Assembly: GCA_013299105.1 (NCBI GenBank)
Contig: JAAFJY010000033.1
Span: forward strand, 30,434-94,433
Direction of reading: 5' to 3'
From: Chitinophagales bacterium
GTDB taxonomy: Bacteria; Bacteroidota; Bacteroidia; Chitinophagales; Saprospiraceae
Length of the DNA stretch: 64,000 nt
Below are positions 8,634 to 17,340 of the stretch, piece after piece. The position numbers and the translations under genes were made by a program. Under the pieces are notes generated by a model. It was not told the DNA's origin and searched no databases. It saw only the letters and a program-made list of their open reading frames with translations. Every line of letters starts with the position of its first letter. The first letter of the stretch is position 1.

Positions 8634-9026
8634 ATGAAAGCACTATTGGTCTCCCTTCTATTCCTAGGTGCATGGAATGTGTTGTATGCCCAAAATCCAG
8701 TGAAACCAAAGCCGGCTTTTTGCGATCAACCACCCAACTCCTACAACTACAGCGCACCCGGACCAGCGCCCAAGCCCTTGCCCGTTTTTCCTACTTCTTC
8801 ACAAGTAGAATACCGGGTTCAAGTAGCTGTTTTACGCAATACTGACCCCCGTACCTTGACTTTTCATCCAAGCCTGGTGGCTCGTTACCAACCTTGTGAA
8901 GAGGTTTGGATCGTGGAATCAAGAGAAACTTTCAAGGACCGTGCTTTGGCCGATAAACTGAAAGCAACCTTGGAAAAAGCAGGTTATCCTACACCTTTTG
9001 TGACTACGATCGTTTCCTACAATTGA
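8634..9026 (+). CDS. Small exported SPOR-like domain protein
   Basis: A 130-residue protein with a clear signal peptide (MKALLVSLLFLGAWNVLYAQ). The ATG at 8634 was taken because upstream codons in this frame do not look coding and the signal peptide begins exactly there. After a Pro-rich stretch (residues 22-55), the last 75 residues resemble a SPOR domain: YRVQVAVL at the first strand, then KDRALADKLKATLEKAGYPT and a final strand VTTIVSYN. SPOR domains bind denuded glycan strands of peptidoglycan. The similarity is by pattern only, and no neighbouring cell-division gene supports it. Confidence 0.6.
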   Translation: MKALLVSLLFLGAWNVLYAQNPVKPKPAFCDQPPNSYNYSAPGPAPKPLPVFPTSSQVEYRVQVAVLRNTDPRTLTFHPSLVARYQPCEEVWIVESRETFKDRALADKLKATLEKAGYPTPFVTTIVSYN

Positions 9027-9042
9027 TTTGAATTATTTCTTT

Positions 9043-9408
9043 GGGAGCGAAAAAAATAAGGTAGACGGATTTGGGGTTAGTTAAAAAAGTGTAAGTAACT
9101 GACTGATAAAAAGTTATGTTATTTTTTTTTTTTTTTTTGTAAGTTCTCAATACGTTTTCACAAGTGCCATTTTCTCGTATTGCTTACCAAAGTAGTTCAG
9201 GAAGGGACGTTGGAAACGTGCAGAAGCCCGGTGTCGGTCAGGAGACCTGAGAGCAGCACAATGCTCAATGAACGTTGGTTCACGGTCTCTGACCGGAACC
9301 GTCTTCCAAGCGTTTGTAACGCTTAAACGGATATTTAAGCATTGAGGACTTACCTTTTTTTGCTAACGCTCAAAAGCAAACACGTCCATTTTATTTTAGC
9401 TCAAATAC
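9043..9408. repeat. Hairpin repeat family A, copy 2, split by another element
   Basis: The left half (9043 to about 9138) matches the family from GGGAGCG to the T-rich centre, and the right half (about 9354-9408) resumes with TTTTTTTGCTAACGCTCAAA and ends AGCTCAAATAC. Between them sits the 215-base terminal-inverted-repeat element at 9139-9353. In the other four copies the two halves are contiguous, so the inserted piece arrived later. Confidence 0.8.
9139..9353. mobile_element. MITE-like element family B, copy 1
   Basis: 215 bases bounded by inverted ends GTAAGTTCTCAAT and ATTGAGGACTTAC. Internal arms are also paired: GGAAACGTGC-like with GCGTTTGTAACG, and GGTCAGGAGACC with GGTCTCTGACC around a short loop. 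It matches 52401-52613 along its whole length and shares its ends with 46219-46383. It has no coding capacity, so it would depend on a transposase elsewhere. It sits in a T run inside a copy of hairpin repeat A; the run of T on both sides could be a target duplication but is too simple to prove it. Confidence 0.75.
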
Positions 9409-9473
9409 TCAAATACTTTGCAGCCAGCCAAACGAAATTTGCCCTTAGGTGTTTTTCATCTGAGTCGATTTTT

Positions 9474-10364
9474 ATGCTAAAACAACAATCGGTCCTGACT
9501 GGCCACAATGCTTCCATCTTCGCACTGAGCCCTGCTGAAGATAGCCAATCTTTTTTCTCTTCGGCTGGCGATGGTTGGATCGTGCGCTGGGATTTGAACC
9601 TACCTGAGATGGGCAAATTGGTAGTCAAAGTAGAATCCCAAGTCTTCTCACTATTGTATTTACCCGAATGGAATAGGATCGTGGCAGGGAACATGAATGG
9701 CGGACTACATTGGGTTGATTTGGATCAACCCGATCAAACCCGTAACATCGTCCACCACCAAAAAGGTGTTTTTCGCATCCGTAGAGTGGGGCCTTATGTT
9801 TACACTTGTGGGGGTGATGGTACACTCACCCGCTGGGACCCTGAGCAAGTGCGCAGCCTAGAGAGTATCCAACTCAGCCACCAGAGCCTGCGGGCATTTG
9901 CCTACAACCCCGAACGGGGCGAAATGGCCCTTGGTGCCAGCGACGGCAATATTTACCTGCTTGACGAAGCCTTGAGCCTCAAAACGACTATTCCTAATGC
10001 ACACGCCAATTCGGTTTTTTGCCTGGCCTTCAGCCCCGACGGCGAGCACCTGATCAGTGGTGGCCGTGATGCTCATTTGAAGGTGTGGGAGACGACCGCT
10101 TTGAGCAACGTTTCTTCCCAAGCAGCACACTTGTTTACCCTGAATGACCTGGTTTTTCATCCCAATGGGCAGGTTTTTGCCAGCGCTAGCCGCGACAAAA
10201 CCATCAAAATCTGGGATGCCCAGACTTTCCAACTTCTCAAAGTGCTTGACACGATTCGCGACAAGGGGCATGTCAATTCTGTGAATGCTTTACTTTGGTC
10301 AGCCAGCGAAAATCGCCTGATCTCAGCCAGTGATGATCGGAGCATCATGGTGTGGGAGGAGTAG
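9474..10364 (+). CDS. WD40 repeat protein
   Basis: A 296-residue cytoplasmic beta-propeller. The ATG at 9474 gives MLKQQSVLTGHNASIF, the first repeat; codons further upstream derive from the flanking repeat element and are unlikely to be coding. Six to seven WD40 units follow, recognisable by their GH and WD ends: TGHNASIFALS ... IVRWD, GDGTLTRWD, ANSVFCLAFSPDGEHLISGG ... LKVWE, NDLVFHPNGQVFASASRDKT ... IKIWD, and VNSVNALLW ... SIMVWE. Such propellers act as protein-interaction platforms; no fused enzyme or neighbour suggests the partner. No signal peptide is present. Confidence 0.85.
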   Translation: MLKQQSVLTGHNASIFALSPAEDSQSFFSSAGDGWIVRWDLNLPEMGKLVVKVESQVFSLLYLPEWNRIVAGNMNGGLHWVDLDQPDQTRNIVHHQKGVFRIRRVGPYVYTCGGDGTLTRWDPEQVRSLESIQLSHQSLRAFAYNPERGEMALGASDGNIYLLDEALSLKTTIPNAHANSVFCLAFSPDGEHLISGGRDAHLKVWETTALSNVSSQAAHLFTLNDLVFHPNGQVFASASRDKTIKIWDAQTFQLLKVLDTIRDKGHVNSVNALLWSASENRLISASDDRSIMVWEE

Positions 10365-10437
10365 AAAAGTTGAAATATTTAGGGTTCAAGAGAGGTGATC
10401 GAAAATGTTAAATTTCAACCACCTCAAAACGTGCCAA

Positions 10438-10486
10438 CGAGCCCCCAAATCATTAGTCGTCTATCGTATGTCGCCTATCTTATGTC
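10438..10486 (+). repeat. Dispersed TCGTATGTCG repeat, copy 1
   Basis: CGAGCCCCCAAATCAT followed by four imperfect units of the type GTCGTCTATCGTAT. The same unit is found at 38383-38431 (same strand) and 34044-34090 (opposite strand). All three are intergenic. Confidence 0.6.
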
Positions 10487-10538
10487 AAAACAAAACCTTC
10501 AAAACGCTTACTCTACTCAAATAATCAAGCCAGACGTT

Positions 10539-10546
10539 TATCTTTG
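10539..10546 (+). promoter_or_regulatory. Candidate -7 promoter element of dcd
   Basis: TATCTTTG matches the Bacteroidota -7 consensus TAnnTTTG and lies 20 bases before the dcd ATG. No good TTG is present at the -33 distance, so the call rests on the -7 box alone. Confidence 0.45.
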
Positions 10547-10566
10547 CCCCCCTGAAAACCACTCTG

Positions 10567-11103
10567 ATGATCTTATCGGATAAAAAAATACTGGCGGCGA
10601 TCGAAGACGGCCAGATTGTAGTTGAACCCTTTGACCGCGCTTGCCTGGGGACCAACTCATACGACGTACACCTGGGCAAACACTTGGCCATGTACGACAG
10701 CCAGATCCTTGACGCGCGCAAGCACAATACAATCACTCATTTTGAAATCCCGGAGGAAGGCTTTGTCCTGCACCCTGGCATTTTGTACCTGGGTGTGACC
10801 CAGGAGTACACCGAAACCCACAACTCAGTGCCTTTTTTGGAAGGAAAATCGAGTGTTGGCCGCCTGGGCATTGACATTCACGCCACTGCTGGCAAAGGCG
10901 ACGTAGGTTTTTGTAATTTCTGGACCCTGGAGATTTCCTGTACTCAGTCTGTTCGGATATACGCAGGTATGCCGATCGGCCAGTTGATTTATTTCATGGT
11001 CGATGGCGACATTGAGCGCTATTATAACCACAAGCAGGACGCCAAGTACAACCAACGCAGCGAAAGGCCGATGGAAAGCATGATGTGGAAGAATAAATTT
11101 TAG
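10567..11103 (+). CDS. dcd: dCTP deaminase
   Basis: A 178-residue cytoplasmic enzyme that converts dCTP to dUTP for thymidylate synthesis; length and sequence fit the homotrimeric Dcd family. The N-terminus ILSDKKILAAIEDG is typical. The core active-site region reads GKSSVGRLGI and HATAGKGDVGF, then WTLEIS, whose Glu is the expected catalytic residue. The family's usual RIYAGMPIGQL follows. No dut or thymidylate synthase gene is nearby. A TAnnTTTG box lies 20 bases upstream. The next gene, rfbD, is separated by 129 bases of TTGAA-rich simple repeat. Confidence 0.92.
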   Translation: MILSDKKILAAIEDGQIVVEPFDRACLGTNSYDVHLGKHLAMYDSQILDARKHNTITHFEIPEEGFVLHPGILYLGVTQEYTETHNSVPFLEGKSSVGRLGIDIHATAGKGDVGFCNFWTLEISCTQSVRIYAGMPIGQLIYFMVDGDIERYYNHKQDAKYNQRSERPMESMMWKNKF

Positions 11104-11232
11104 TGACGTTGAAATGTTGAAATGTTGAATAGTTGAATAGAGTTCAAGCATTCCAGTTTCAACTGACATGTCCACTTAACCAGGCGAGAGCCCGTCTTTT
11201 CAACTTGTAAACCCTTCAACATTTCAACTAGA
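11104..11232. repeat. TTGAA/TTCAA simple-sequence spacer
   Basis: The gap begins with GTTGAAATGTTGAAATGTTG and ends with CCTTCAACATTTCAACTAG, so it is partly self-complementary. The same words occur at about 10363-10420, 12508-12545 and 31970-32000. It looks like a genome-wide low-complexity spacer. Confidence 0.5.
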
Positions 11233-12096
11233 ATGATTCTCGTAACAGGCGCAAACGGCCAACTCGGCACTGAATTAAAAAACCTTCAGACCCAATTTTC
11301 CAGCCTACCTCTGGTACTGACCGATGTAGCCGAGCTAGACATCACCAGCCCTGAAGTAGTGCAGGCTTTTTTTGCCCAACAGCCCTTCAGTGCCTGCATC
11401 AACTGCGCGGCTTACACTGCAGTTGACAAAGCCGAAAACGACGCAGAAACTGCCAGCCGGGTCAATGCCCTGGCACCTGAGGTACTAGCCGAGGCTTGCC
11501 TGCAAAAAGGGGCCAAGTTCATTCATTTCTCGTCGGACTACGTGTACCACAACGGCCTGGACCGCCCCCTACGCGAAGACGATCCCTGCGAAGCCAAGAG
11601 TGTATATGCCAAAACCAAACTTGATGGAGACCTGCGCGTTATGGCTGCCAACCCCAATGCCTTAGTCTTTCGGACCTCCTGGGTTTACTCGGCTTATGGG
11701 AATAATTTTGTGAAAACCATGTTGAAACTGGGCCGTGAGCGGGGCCACCTGCGCATCGTGTACGACCAAATTGGTGCTCCTACCTACGCCAAAGACCTGG
11801 CCCTGCTGGCCTTGCAAGTATTGTCCGATGAAAAACTCAGCGCTCAAAAAGGCGTCTACAACTACAGCAACCTGGGTGTGACCAGTTGGTACGACTTTGC
11901 CCTGGCCATTTTTGAATACGGCAAAGTAGCCTGCACCGCCGAACCCATCTTGAGTGTGGAGTATCCTACACCAGCTGCTAGGCCGCCTTACAGTGTGTTG
12001 GATAAAAGCAAATTCGCAGCCGATTTTGGCCTGCACACGCGTCACTGGCGCGTGGCTTTGCAGGAGTGTCTTCAAGAGTTGGGAGAGTTGAGTTGA
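11233..12096 (+). CDS. rfbD: dTDP-4-dehydrorhamnose reductase
   Basis: A 287-residue short-chain (extended) reductase that makes dTDP-L-rhamnose, the last step of the pathway, for surface polysaccharide. The N-terminal MILVTGANGQLGTEL is the NAD(P)-binding GxxGxxG motif. The catalytic YxxxK is Tyr125/Lys129 in SVYAKTK, and SSDYVYHNG is the conserved preceding strand. FRTSWVYSAYGNNFVKTM is the RmlD signature. The other rml genes (A, B, C) are not in the window, so it is scattered from its pathway. Downstream there are only repeats until the converging NhaD gene. Confidence 0.9.
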   Translation: MILVTGANGQLGTELKNLQTQFSSLPLVLTDVAELDITSPEVVQAFFAQQPFSACINCAAYTAVDKAENDAETASRVNALAPEVLAEACLQKGAKFIHFSSDYVYHNGLDRPLREDDPCEAKSVYAKTKLDGDLRVMAANPNALVFRTSWVYSAYGNNFVKTMLKLGRERGHLRIVYDQIGAPTYAKDLALLALQVLSDEKLSAQKGVYNYSNLGVTSWYDFALAIFEYGKVACTAEPILSVEYPTPAARPPYSVLDKSKFAADFGLHTRHWRVALQECLQELGELS

Positions 12097-12238
12097 GAGG
12101 TTTAGTAGTTGAGAAGTTGAGAAGAATGCACTTCGATCAAGTTTGGAGACAAGTAGACTAGTAGCGAAGTAACCGTCTATATTCTTGGTGAAAATTCTAC
12201 CCAGTCGTGCCTCCATTATCTGGGCTTAGACGGTGTGT

Positions 12239-12356
12239 GTCAAGCTCTCAAGCGAAGCGTGACAATTCTCTGATTCTTCGAAATTCTTGTTTTGGTCAAT
12301 ACCACGCAAGTAATTCTGGAATTCTGTAATCCTGCAAATTCTGATTTAGACAAAAA
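12239..12356 (+). repeat. Dispersed ATTCTG-rich repeat, copy 2
   Basis: It matches 2229-2350 through the core TTTTGGTCAATACCACGCAA and the flanking AATTCTG words. The rest of the gap 12097-12543 holds TTGAG-rich low-complexity sequence and a terminator; I see no gene in it. Confidence 0.6.
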
Positions 12357-12425
12357 AGTCGCGTTGATAATGGGCTATTATTTCGTTCGCGTTCCACTAG
12401 TCTAGTCGAAACGTATTTGCAAAAA

Positions 12426-12463
12426 AAAACAGCCACTTTGCGTCAACAAATTGGCTGTTTTGC
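12426..12463. terminator. Bidirectional intrinsic terminator
   Basis: AAAACAGCCA pairs with TGGCTGTTTT around a 16-base loop, with an A run before and a T run after. It lies between the converging rfbD and NhaD genes and could serve both strands. Confidence 0.7.
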
Positions 12464-12543
12464 TTGAATCCCTGTGGGAAAATGTCAAAAACCAATGCAC
12501 TGGGCTCCTCTCCTCAACATTTCAACCCTTCAACATTTCAACT

Positions 12544-13878
12544 TTAATGCATCACACCGTGCTGCAAATAATACACCGCAATCCCTGCCAAATATCCGAT
12601 CAATGCATAAATCGAGATGTTGCGCAGGTACCAAAGGAAGTCGATTTTCAGCAAACCCATGGTGGCCACACCCGCAGCGGAACCAATGATCAGGATACTG
12701 CCCCCAGTGCCAGCGCAGTAAGCTAGTAACTCCCAAAAATCATGGTCAGGTGGGTAGGTATTCAGATCGTACATACCCATACAGGCTGCGACCAGCGGAA
12801 CGTTGTCAACAATGGCCGAGAGCAAGCCGATCATGGTGTTGATCAGGTAAATGCTACCAAAACTGTGGTTCAAAACTTCTGCCATCATGGTCAGGTGGCC
12901 AGAAGCTTCGAGGGCACCTACCGCTAAGAGAATCCCCAGAAAGAATAGGATACTCGGCGTGTCGATGCGGTGTAGCATGGCTGCTACCGAAAACTCATGG
13001 CGCTGGTGCTCCGGTTTGCCACGGTGCAAAAACTCAGTCACATACCAGAGCAAACCTACCGAGAGCATGACCCCCATGTAAGGCGGCATGTGGGTGATAG
13101 ATTTGAAAACAGGCACCGAAAGTAAGGATGCGCCACCCAAAACGAACAAGAGTTTTTGCTCAAATGGCGTGGTAATGCGTTCCGATTTCATCTCTTCTTC
13201 CGAGAACTGTTCCATCTCCGTTTTGTCGCGGCCCAGGAAATAGGTAGCTACAAAGAGAGGCACCAATAAACTCACCGACGAGGCCAGAATCGTCGCCGTC
13301 ATGATGTTGAAGGTAGTCACTTGTCCGCCGATCCATAGCATGATGGTGGTCACGTCGCCGATGGGCGACCAAGCCCCGCCTGCATTGGCTGCAACGATTA
13401 CAAAACCACCAAACAACCAGAGGTTCTCTTTCTTTTTGATGATCCTGCGCAGCAAAGCGCACATGATAATGGCGGTGGTCATGTTGTCGAGTCCCGCAGA
13501 AAGAAAAAAAGTTACCCATGAAATGATCCAGAGTAACTTTACGCGATTGGAAGTGGTGATGCGGTCGGTGATGACCCGGAAGCCATCGTGGACGTCCACT
13601 AATTCTACGATGGTCATGGCACCGAGCAGGAAAAATAGGATTTCAGCTACTTTTCCCAGGTGCTCAAATAGGCTGTGTTCGAGGAAAGCGCGGGTATCGC
13701 CGTGGGCAGAATTGGCTACTTCGGCGGCTCCGGGCATTTCGGACATGCCCATGCTGAGTATTAGCCAACAAAAAACCCCGGTCAATAAGGCCGAGGCAGC
13801 TTTGTCGATGCGCAGGGGATGCTCTAACGCAATTAGCGCATAGCCAACAATGAATACAATGACAATTAAAAGGGCCAT
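12544..13878 (-). CDS. nhaD: NhaD-type sodium:proton antiporter
   Basis: A 444-residue inner-membrane protein with about 12 hydrophobic helices, matching the NhaD branch of the ion transporter superfamily. Typical segments are ALIALEHPLRIDKAASALL near the N-terminus, FFLSAGLDNMTTAIIMCALL, and ANAGGAWSPIGDVTTIMLW with conserved Asp and Thr residues, and IVDNVPLVAACMGM and AGTGGSILIIGSAAGV in the second half. It exchanges Na+ or Li+ for H+ and fits a saline or alkaline habitat. A CBS-domain gene ends 44 bases upstream on the same strand, so the two are probably one transcript. A terminator hairpin lies downstream at 12426-12463. Confidence 0.87.
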   Translation of the reverse strand: MALLIVIVFIVGYALIALEHPLRIDKAASALLTGVFCWLILSMGMSEMPGAAEVANSAHGDTRAFLEHSLFEHLGKVAEILFFLLGAMTIVELVDVHDGFRVITDRITTSNRVKLLWIISWVTFFLSAGLDNMTTAIIMCALLRRIIKKKENLWLFGGFVIVAANAGGAWSPIGDVTTIMLWIGGQVTTFNIMTATILASSVSLLVPLFVATYFLGRDKTEMEQFSEEEMKSERITTPFEQKLLFVLGGASLLSVPVFKSITHMPPYMGVMLSVGLLWYVTEFLHRGKPEHQRHEFSVAAMLHRIDTPSILFFLGILLAVGALEASGHLTMMAEVLNHSFGSIYLINTMIGLLSAIVDNVPLVAACMGMYDLNTYPPDHDFWELLAYCAGTGGSILIIGSAAGVATMGLLKIDFLWYLRNISIYALIGYLAGIAVYYLQHGVMH

Positions 13879-13922
13879 ATAATATAGGTGTGTGTAGGTG
13901 AATAATCATGCAAGCCCCTTGC

Positions 13923-14357
13923 TCAATGCCGCGTAATGAACTCTTCAAGGTACTGAATATGCACACTTTGCTCGCGGATGATGGCATTCACGATGTCGCC
14001 AATGCTCAGCATTCCCACGACTTTATCCCCCTCTTTGACGGGTAGGTGGCGAATTTTTTTGGAACTGAACAACTGCATACAATCGTTGATATCGTCTGCT
14101 GGGCTAACCGTGAATACATTGGCCGTCATCACCTCAGTAATGGGGGTGCTTTTCGACTTGCGGCCTTTGATGATGCCTTTGCGTACGTAATCGCGTTCTG
14201 AAAAAATACCAGCCAGGCGTTCACCTTCCATCACTACAACGGCACCGATGTTATTGGCGGCCATGATTTCCAGTGCGTCCACCACCATACTGGCAGTGGT
14301 CACAGAAAGGAGATTTTGGGTAGGTTTGTTATTGAGAAGTTGCTGTACCGAAATCAT
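13923..14357 (-). CDS. CBS domain protein
   Basis: A 144-residue cytoplasmic protein consisting of two CBS domains. The first covers about residues 15-70 (TTASMVVDALEIMAANNIGAV ending GIFSERDYVRKGI) and the second about 78-140 (VMTANVFTVSPADDINDCMQL, ending VVGMLSIGDIVNAII). CBS pairs bind adenosine nucleotides and regulate linked transporters or enzymes. It is followed 44 bases later by the NhaD antiporter, so a role in sensing energy state for that transporter is a reasonable inference. The 320-base divergent region to glgP holds the promoters of both transcripts. Confidence 0.88.
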   Translation of the reverse strand: MISVQQLLNNKPTQNLLSVTTASMVVDALEIMAANNIGAVVVMEGERLAGIFSERDYVRKGIIKGRKSKSTPITEVMTANVFTVSPADDINDCMQLFSSKKIRHLPVKEGDKVVGMLSIGDIVNAIIREQSVHIQYLEEFITRH

Positions 14358-14641
14358 TGGGTTGGTGGTTTTGGTTATGACTAATTAAAAACATAAGAAA
14401 AGTTTTGCTGGAATTTAATTTCGCCGATTAAGATATGGAATAAAATATTTTTATCCAAATATTTTGCTGAATTTCATCAAATAACCCAATTTGCTAGCAT
14501 TTTTTAGGTTGTACAACCCTTGTTTTGCTTCAAAATTATTAAACCAACTCTTTATCAGTTGTTTAAAAAAAAGTTCCAACCGCAAACGTTTGCAATTTTT
14601 TATTACTCAAACACTTACTACCAGCCTTGCCAAAGAAGACT

Positions 14642-14649
14642 TACCTTTG
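14642..14649 (+). promoter_or_regulatory. Candidate -7 promoter element of glgP
   Basis: TACCTTTG fits TAnnTTTG and lies 28 bases before the glgP ATG. I see no TTG at the expected -33 spacing, so confidence is moderate. Confidence 0.45.
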
Positions 14650-14677
14650 CACTCGATTTTAAACAAAATTGGCTATT

Positions 14678-17233
14678 ATGGTCGAGCAATTGCAAGACAA
14701 CAACTCCCGCCTGAAACGTATTTTCATCGAATCCCGTCTCCCAGAGGAGCTGACACCACTCCAGGAAATGGCAAACAACTTGCTGTGGTCCTGGAAACAG
14801 GAATGTATCGAGCTGTTTCAGCAACTCATTCCAGGGGCATGGGAAAACATGAATTATAACCCATTGGCTGTTCTGGATCAACTCAGCCGCGAGCGCGCTG
14901 AAGAACTGGTCAAAGACAAAGCTTTCATGGCAGCGGTAAAGAAAGCCTATGCTAGCTTCAAAGAATACCTCGGTGCCAAACACCAAGGGCATAAGATTGC
15001 CTATTTCAGCATGGAGTTTGGCCTGCACATATCTGCTCGTTTATATTCCGGTGGTTTGGGCGTTTTGGCTGGTGATTTCCTGAAAGAAGCCAGCGACCAA
15101 AATGTCAACATGGCAGGCATTGGCCTGCTTTACCGTTATGGTTATTTTGAGCAAAGCATTTCTTTGCACGGCGACCAGGTGAACAACTACCCTGCGCAGG
15201 AATACACCAAGATGCCAATGCACCCAGTGCGCGACAAAAATGGCGAATGGCTCAAAATAGCGGTTGAATTGGCAGGCCGCCAGGTACACGCCAAGGTCTG
15301 GGAACTGCCCGTTGGTCGCATTCCACTCTACCTCCTGGATACCGACATCAGCGAAAACACCTGGGATGACCGCATGATCACCCACCAACTCTACGGTGGC
15401 GACAAGGAACACCGCATCAAGCAAGAGATTCTTTTGGGTATCGGGGGCATTCGCGCTCTCGAAGCAATGGGCATCGAAGCGGATATTTACCATTGCAATG
15501 AGGGCCATGCAGCATTCATGACCCTGGAGCGTACCCGCAACTACATGCGCAACCAGCACTTGAGTTATGTGGCAGCCAGCGAAATGGTGCGAGGTTCTTC
15601 TTTGTTCACCACCCACACGCCCGTTCCTGCGGGTCACGACTACTTCACCGAAGACTTGATGCGCCGTTACCTGGGCGAATTCTCCAGCCAATTGGGGATT
15701 TCCTGGTACGAGTTTATGGCTTTGGGCCGTATGGACGCCAACAACCCAGGCGAACCGTTCTCGATGAGCCACCTGGCCATCCGCCTTTGTCAAGAAGTCA
15801 ATGGCGTGAGCGAATTACACGGTTTGGTGTCGCAGCACATGTTCCGTCCGCTGTACCCTGGCTACAACCACCAGGAATTACATGTGAGCTATGTGACCAA
15901 TGGCGTGCACTATCCAACCTGGATTGCGAACGATTGGCACAAGCTGTTCGTAGAATACCTGGGCGAAGGCTTCATCAAAGACCAATCGAACCTGAAACTA
16001 TGGGAAAAAGTGCAAAAAATTCCATCCGAAAAGATCATGGAATTGCGCACCGCCCTGAAAAAACGCTTGCTCAAGTACGTCAAGGCCAAGCTGAAAACGG
16101 AATTGACCCGTCGTGGTGAAAAGCCAGCTACGATTTTCGAAGTATTGAATGGCATTCCACAAAATGCGCTGGTGGTAGGCTTTGCCCGTCGCTTTGCTAC
16201 TTACAAGCGCGCACAGTTGTTGTTCCAAAATCCAGAGCGCTTGGCCGCTTTGATCAACGACAAAGAGCGCCCGATCATGTTCATTTTTGCAGGAAAGGCG
16301 CACCCCGCCGACCAGCCGGGCCAAAAATTGATCAAGGACATCGTCAACCTGTCGAGCCGTCCGGAATTTGCAGGTAAAATCATTTTCCTGGAAGGCTACA
16401 ACATGGAAATGGCCAAGTTGCTGGTACAAGGCGTAGACATTTGGCTCAACACCCCAACCCGCCCGATGGAAGCTTCAGGGACCTCAGGCATGAAGGCCGC
16501 AATGAACGGGGTCATGAACTTCAGCGTGCTTGATGGCTGGTGGGCCGAGGGTTTCCGTGAAGATGCAGGCTGGTCCTTGCCTTTGGAAAATACTTATGAC
16601 GATCCACAGTTACAAGATGAATTGGATGCCGAGACCTTGTACAACATCTTCGAGGAAAACATCGTCCCTACCTATTACAACCGCGATGCCAAAGGGATCT
16701 CGGAAGAATGGGTGCAGTTCATCCGCAACATCATTGCCAAAGTAGCGCCAAATTTTAGCATGAAGCGCATGATGGATGACTACTTTGCCCGTTTTTACAA
16801 CAAGTTGGCCACCCGTGGTGCCGCTTTGAAGAAAAACAATTTTGCCGAAGCCAAGACCCTCGCCGAATGGAAGCGCAACGTAGTCCAGCGTTGGCAGGGT
16901 ATTCACATCGTGGACCGCGATATTTTTGACACGGATAACTATTCACTGACTTTGGGAGAAAGTTTTCAGGTCAATATCAAGGTGTATTGCAACGGGCTTG
17001 ATCCCAAAGACCTGGGGGTAGAAGCCCTTTTCTATAAGCGCCACAGCGAAACCAACATGGAGCTGCGCCAAGCCATGCAACTGCAATTAAAAGACGGCAA
17101 GGGCGACATCGCTACGTTTACTGCTGAAATCACACCTGACATGTCGGGGGTATTCGAGTACGGTTTCCGCTTGTATCCGAAAAACGAAAAACTGCCACAC
17201 CGCCAGGACTTGGCTTTGATCAAGTGGCTGTAA
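14678..17233 (+). CDS. glgP: Alpha-glucan (glycogen) phosphorylase
   Basis: An 851-residue GT35 enzyme that releases glucose-1-phosphate from glycogen or maltodextrin, using pyridoxal phosphate. The ATG at 14678 is preferred over a TTG three codons earlier. The N-terminal domain begins LPEELTPLQEMANNLLWSW, typical of the shorter alpha-glucan phosphorylase subgroup with a DUF3417-type start. Active-site landmarks are AYFSMEFGLH, YSGGLGVLAGD, and GTSGMKAAMNG with the PLP-binding Lys at about residue 606. It is longer than the minimal ~550-residue form because of C-terminal sequence up to residue 851 (KLPHRQDLALIKWL). No other glycogen genes are adjacent. A strong terminator follows. Confidence 0.9.
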   Translation: MVEQLQDNNSRLKRIFIESRLPEELTPLQEMANNLLWSWKQECIELFQQLIPGAWENMNYNPLAVLDQLSRERAEELVKDKAFMAAVKKAYASFKEYLGAKHQGHKIAYFSMEFGLHISARLYSGGLGVLAGDFLKEASDQNVNMAGIGLLYRYGYFEQSISLHGDQVNNYPAQEYTKMPMHPVRDKNGEWLKIAVELAGRQVHAKVWELPVGRIPLYLLDTDISENTWDDRMITHQLYGGDKEHRIKQEILLGIGGIRALEAMGIEADIYHCNEGHAAFMTLERTRNYMRNQHLSYVAASEMVRGSSLFTTHTPVPAGHDYFTEDLMRRYLGEFSSQLGISWYEFMALGRMDANNPGEPFSMSHLAIRLCQEVNGVSELHGLVSQHMFRPLYPGYNHQELHVSYVTNGVHYPTWIANDWHKLFVEYLGEGFIKDQSNLKLWEKVQKIPSEKIMELRTALKKRLLKYVKAKLKTELTRRGEKPATIFEVLNGIPQNALVVGFARRFATYKRAQLLFQNPERLAALINDKERPIMFIFAGKAHPADQPGQKLIKDIVNLSSRPEFAGKIIFLEGYNMEMAKLLVQGVDIWLNTPTRPMEASGTSGMKAAMNGVMNFSVLDGWWAEGFREDAGWSLPLENTYDDPQLQDELDAETLYNIFEENIVPTYYNRDAKGISEEWVQFIRNIIAKVAPNFSMKRMMDDYFARFYNKLATRGAALKKNNFAEAKTLAEWKRNVVQRWQGIHIVDRDIFDTDNYSLTLGESFQVNIKVYCNGLDPKDLGVEALFYKRHSETNMELRQAMQLQLKDGKGDIATFTAEITPDMSGVFEYGFRLYPKNEKLPHRQDLALIKWL

Positions 17234-17253
17234 TGGGTTGAGCTAGAAAAAAC

Positions 17254-17287
17254 AAAGGGTCGCAATGCTGAGTTGCGGCCCTTTTTT
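17254..17287 (+). terminator. Intrinsic terminator of glgP
   Basis: AAAGGGTCGCAA pairs with TTGCGGCCCTTT (one G-T wobble) around a TGCTGAG loop, followed by a T run, 20 bases after the stop codon. Confidence 0.85.
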
Positions 17288-17340
17288 AGTGGTTAGTTGT
17301 TAGTGGTTAGTTGTTAATGGTTAGTTGGGGGACTAGGCGC

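Noticed and set aside
9342..9473. N-terminal extension of the WD40 protein
   Set aside because: The 44 codons before the ATG at 9474 translate the family A and B repeats, so they are very unlikely to be part of the protein.
15041..15793. 250-codon frame antisense to glgP
   Set aside because: It is a shadow of a strongly conserved gene; composition is unlike a protein and it has no domain.
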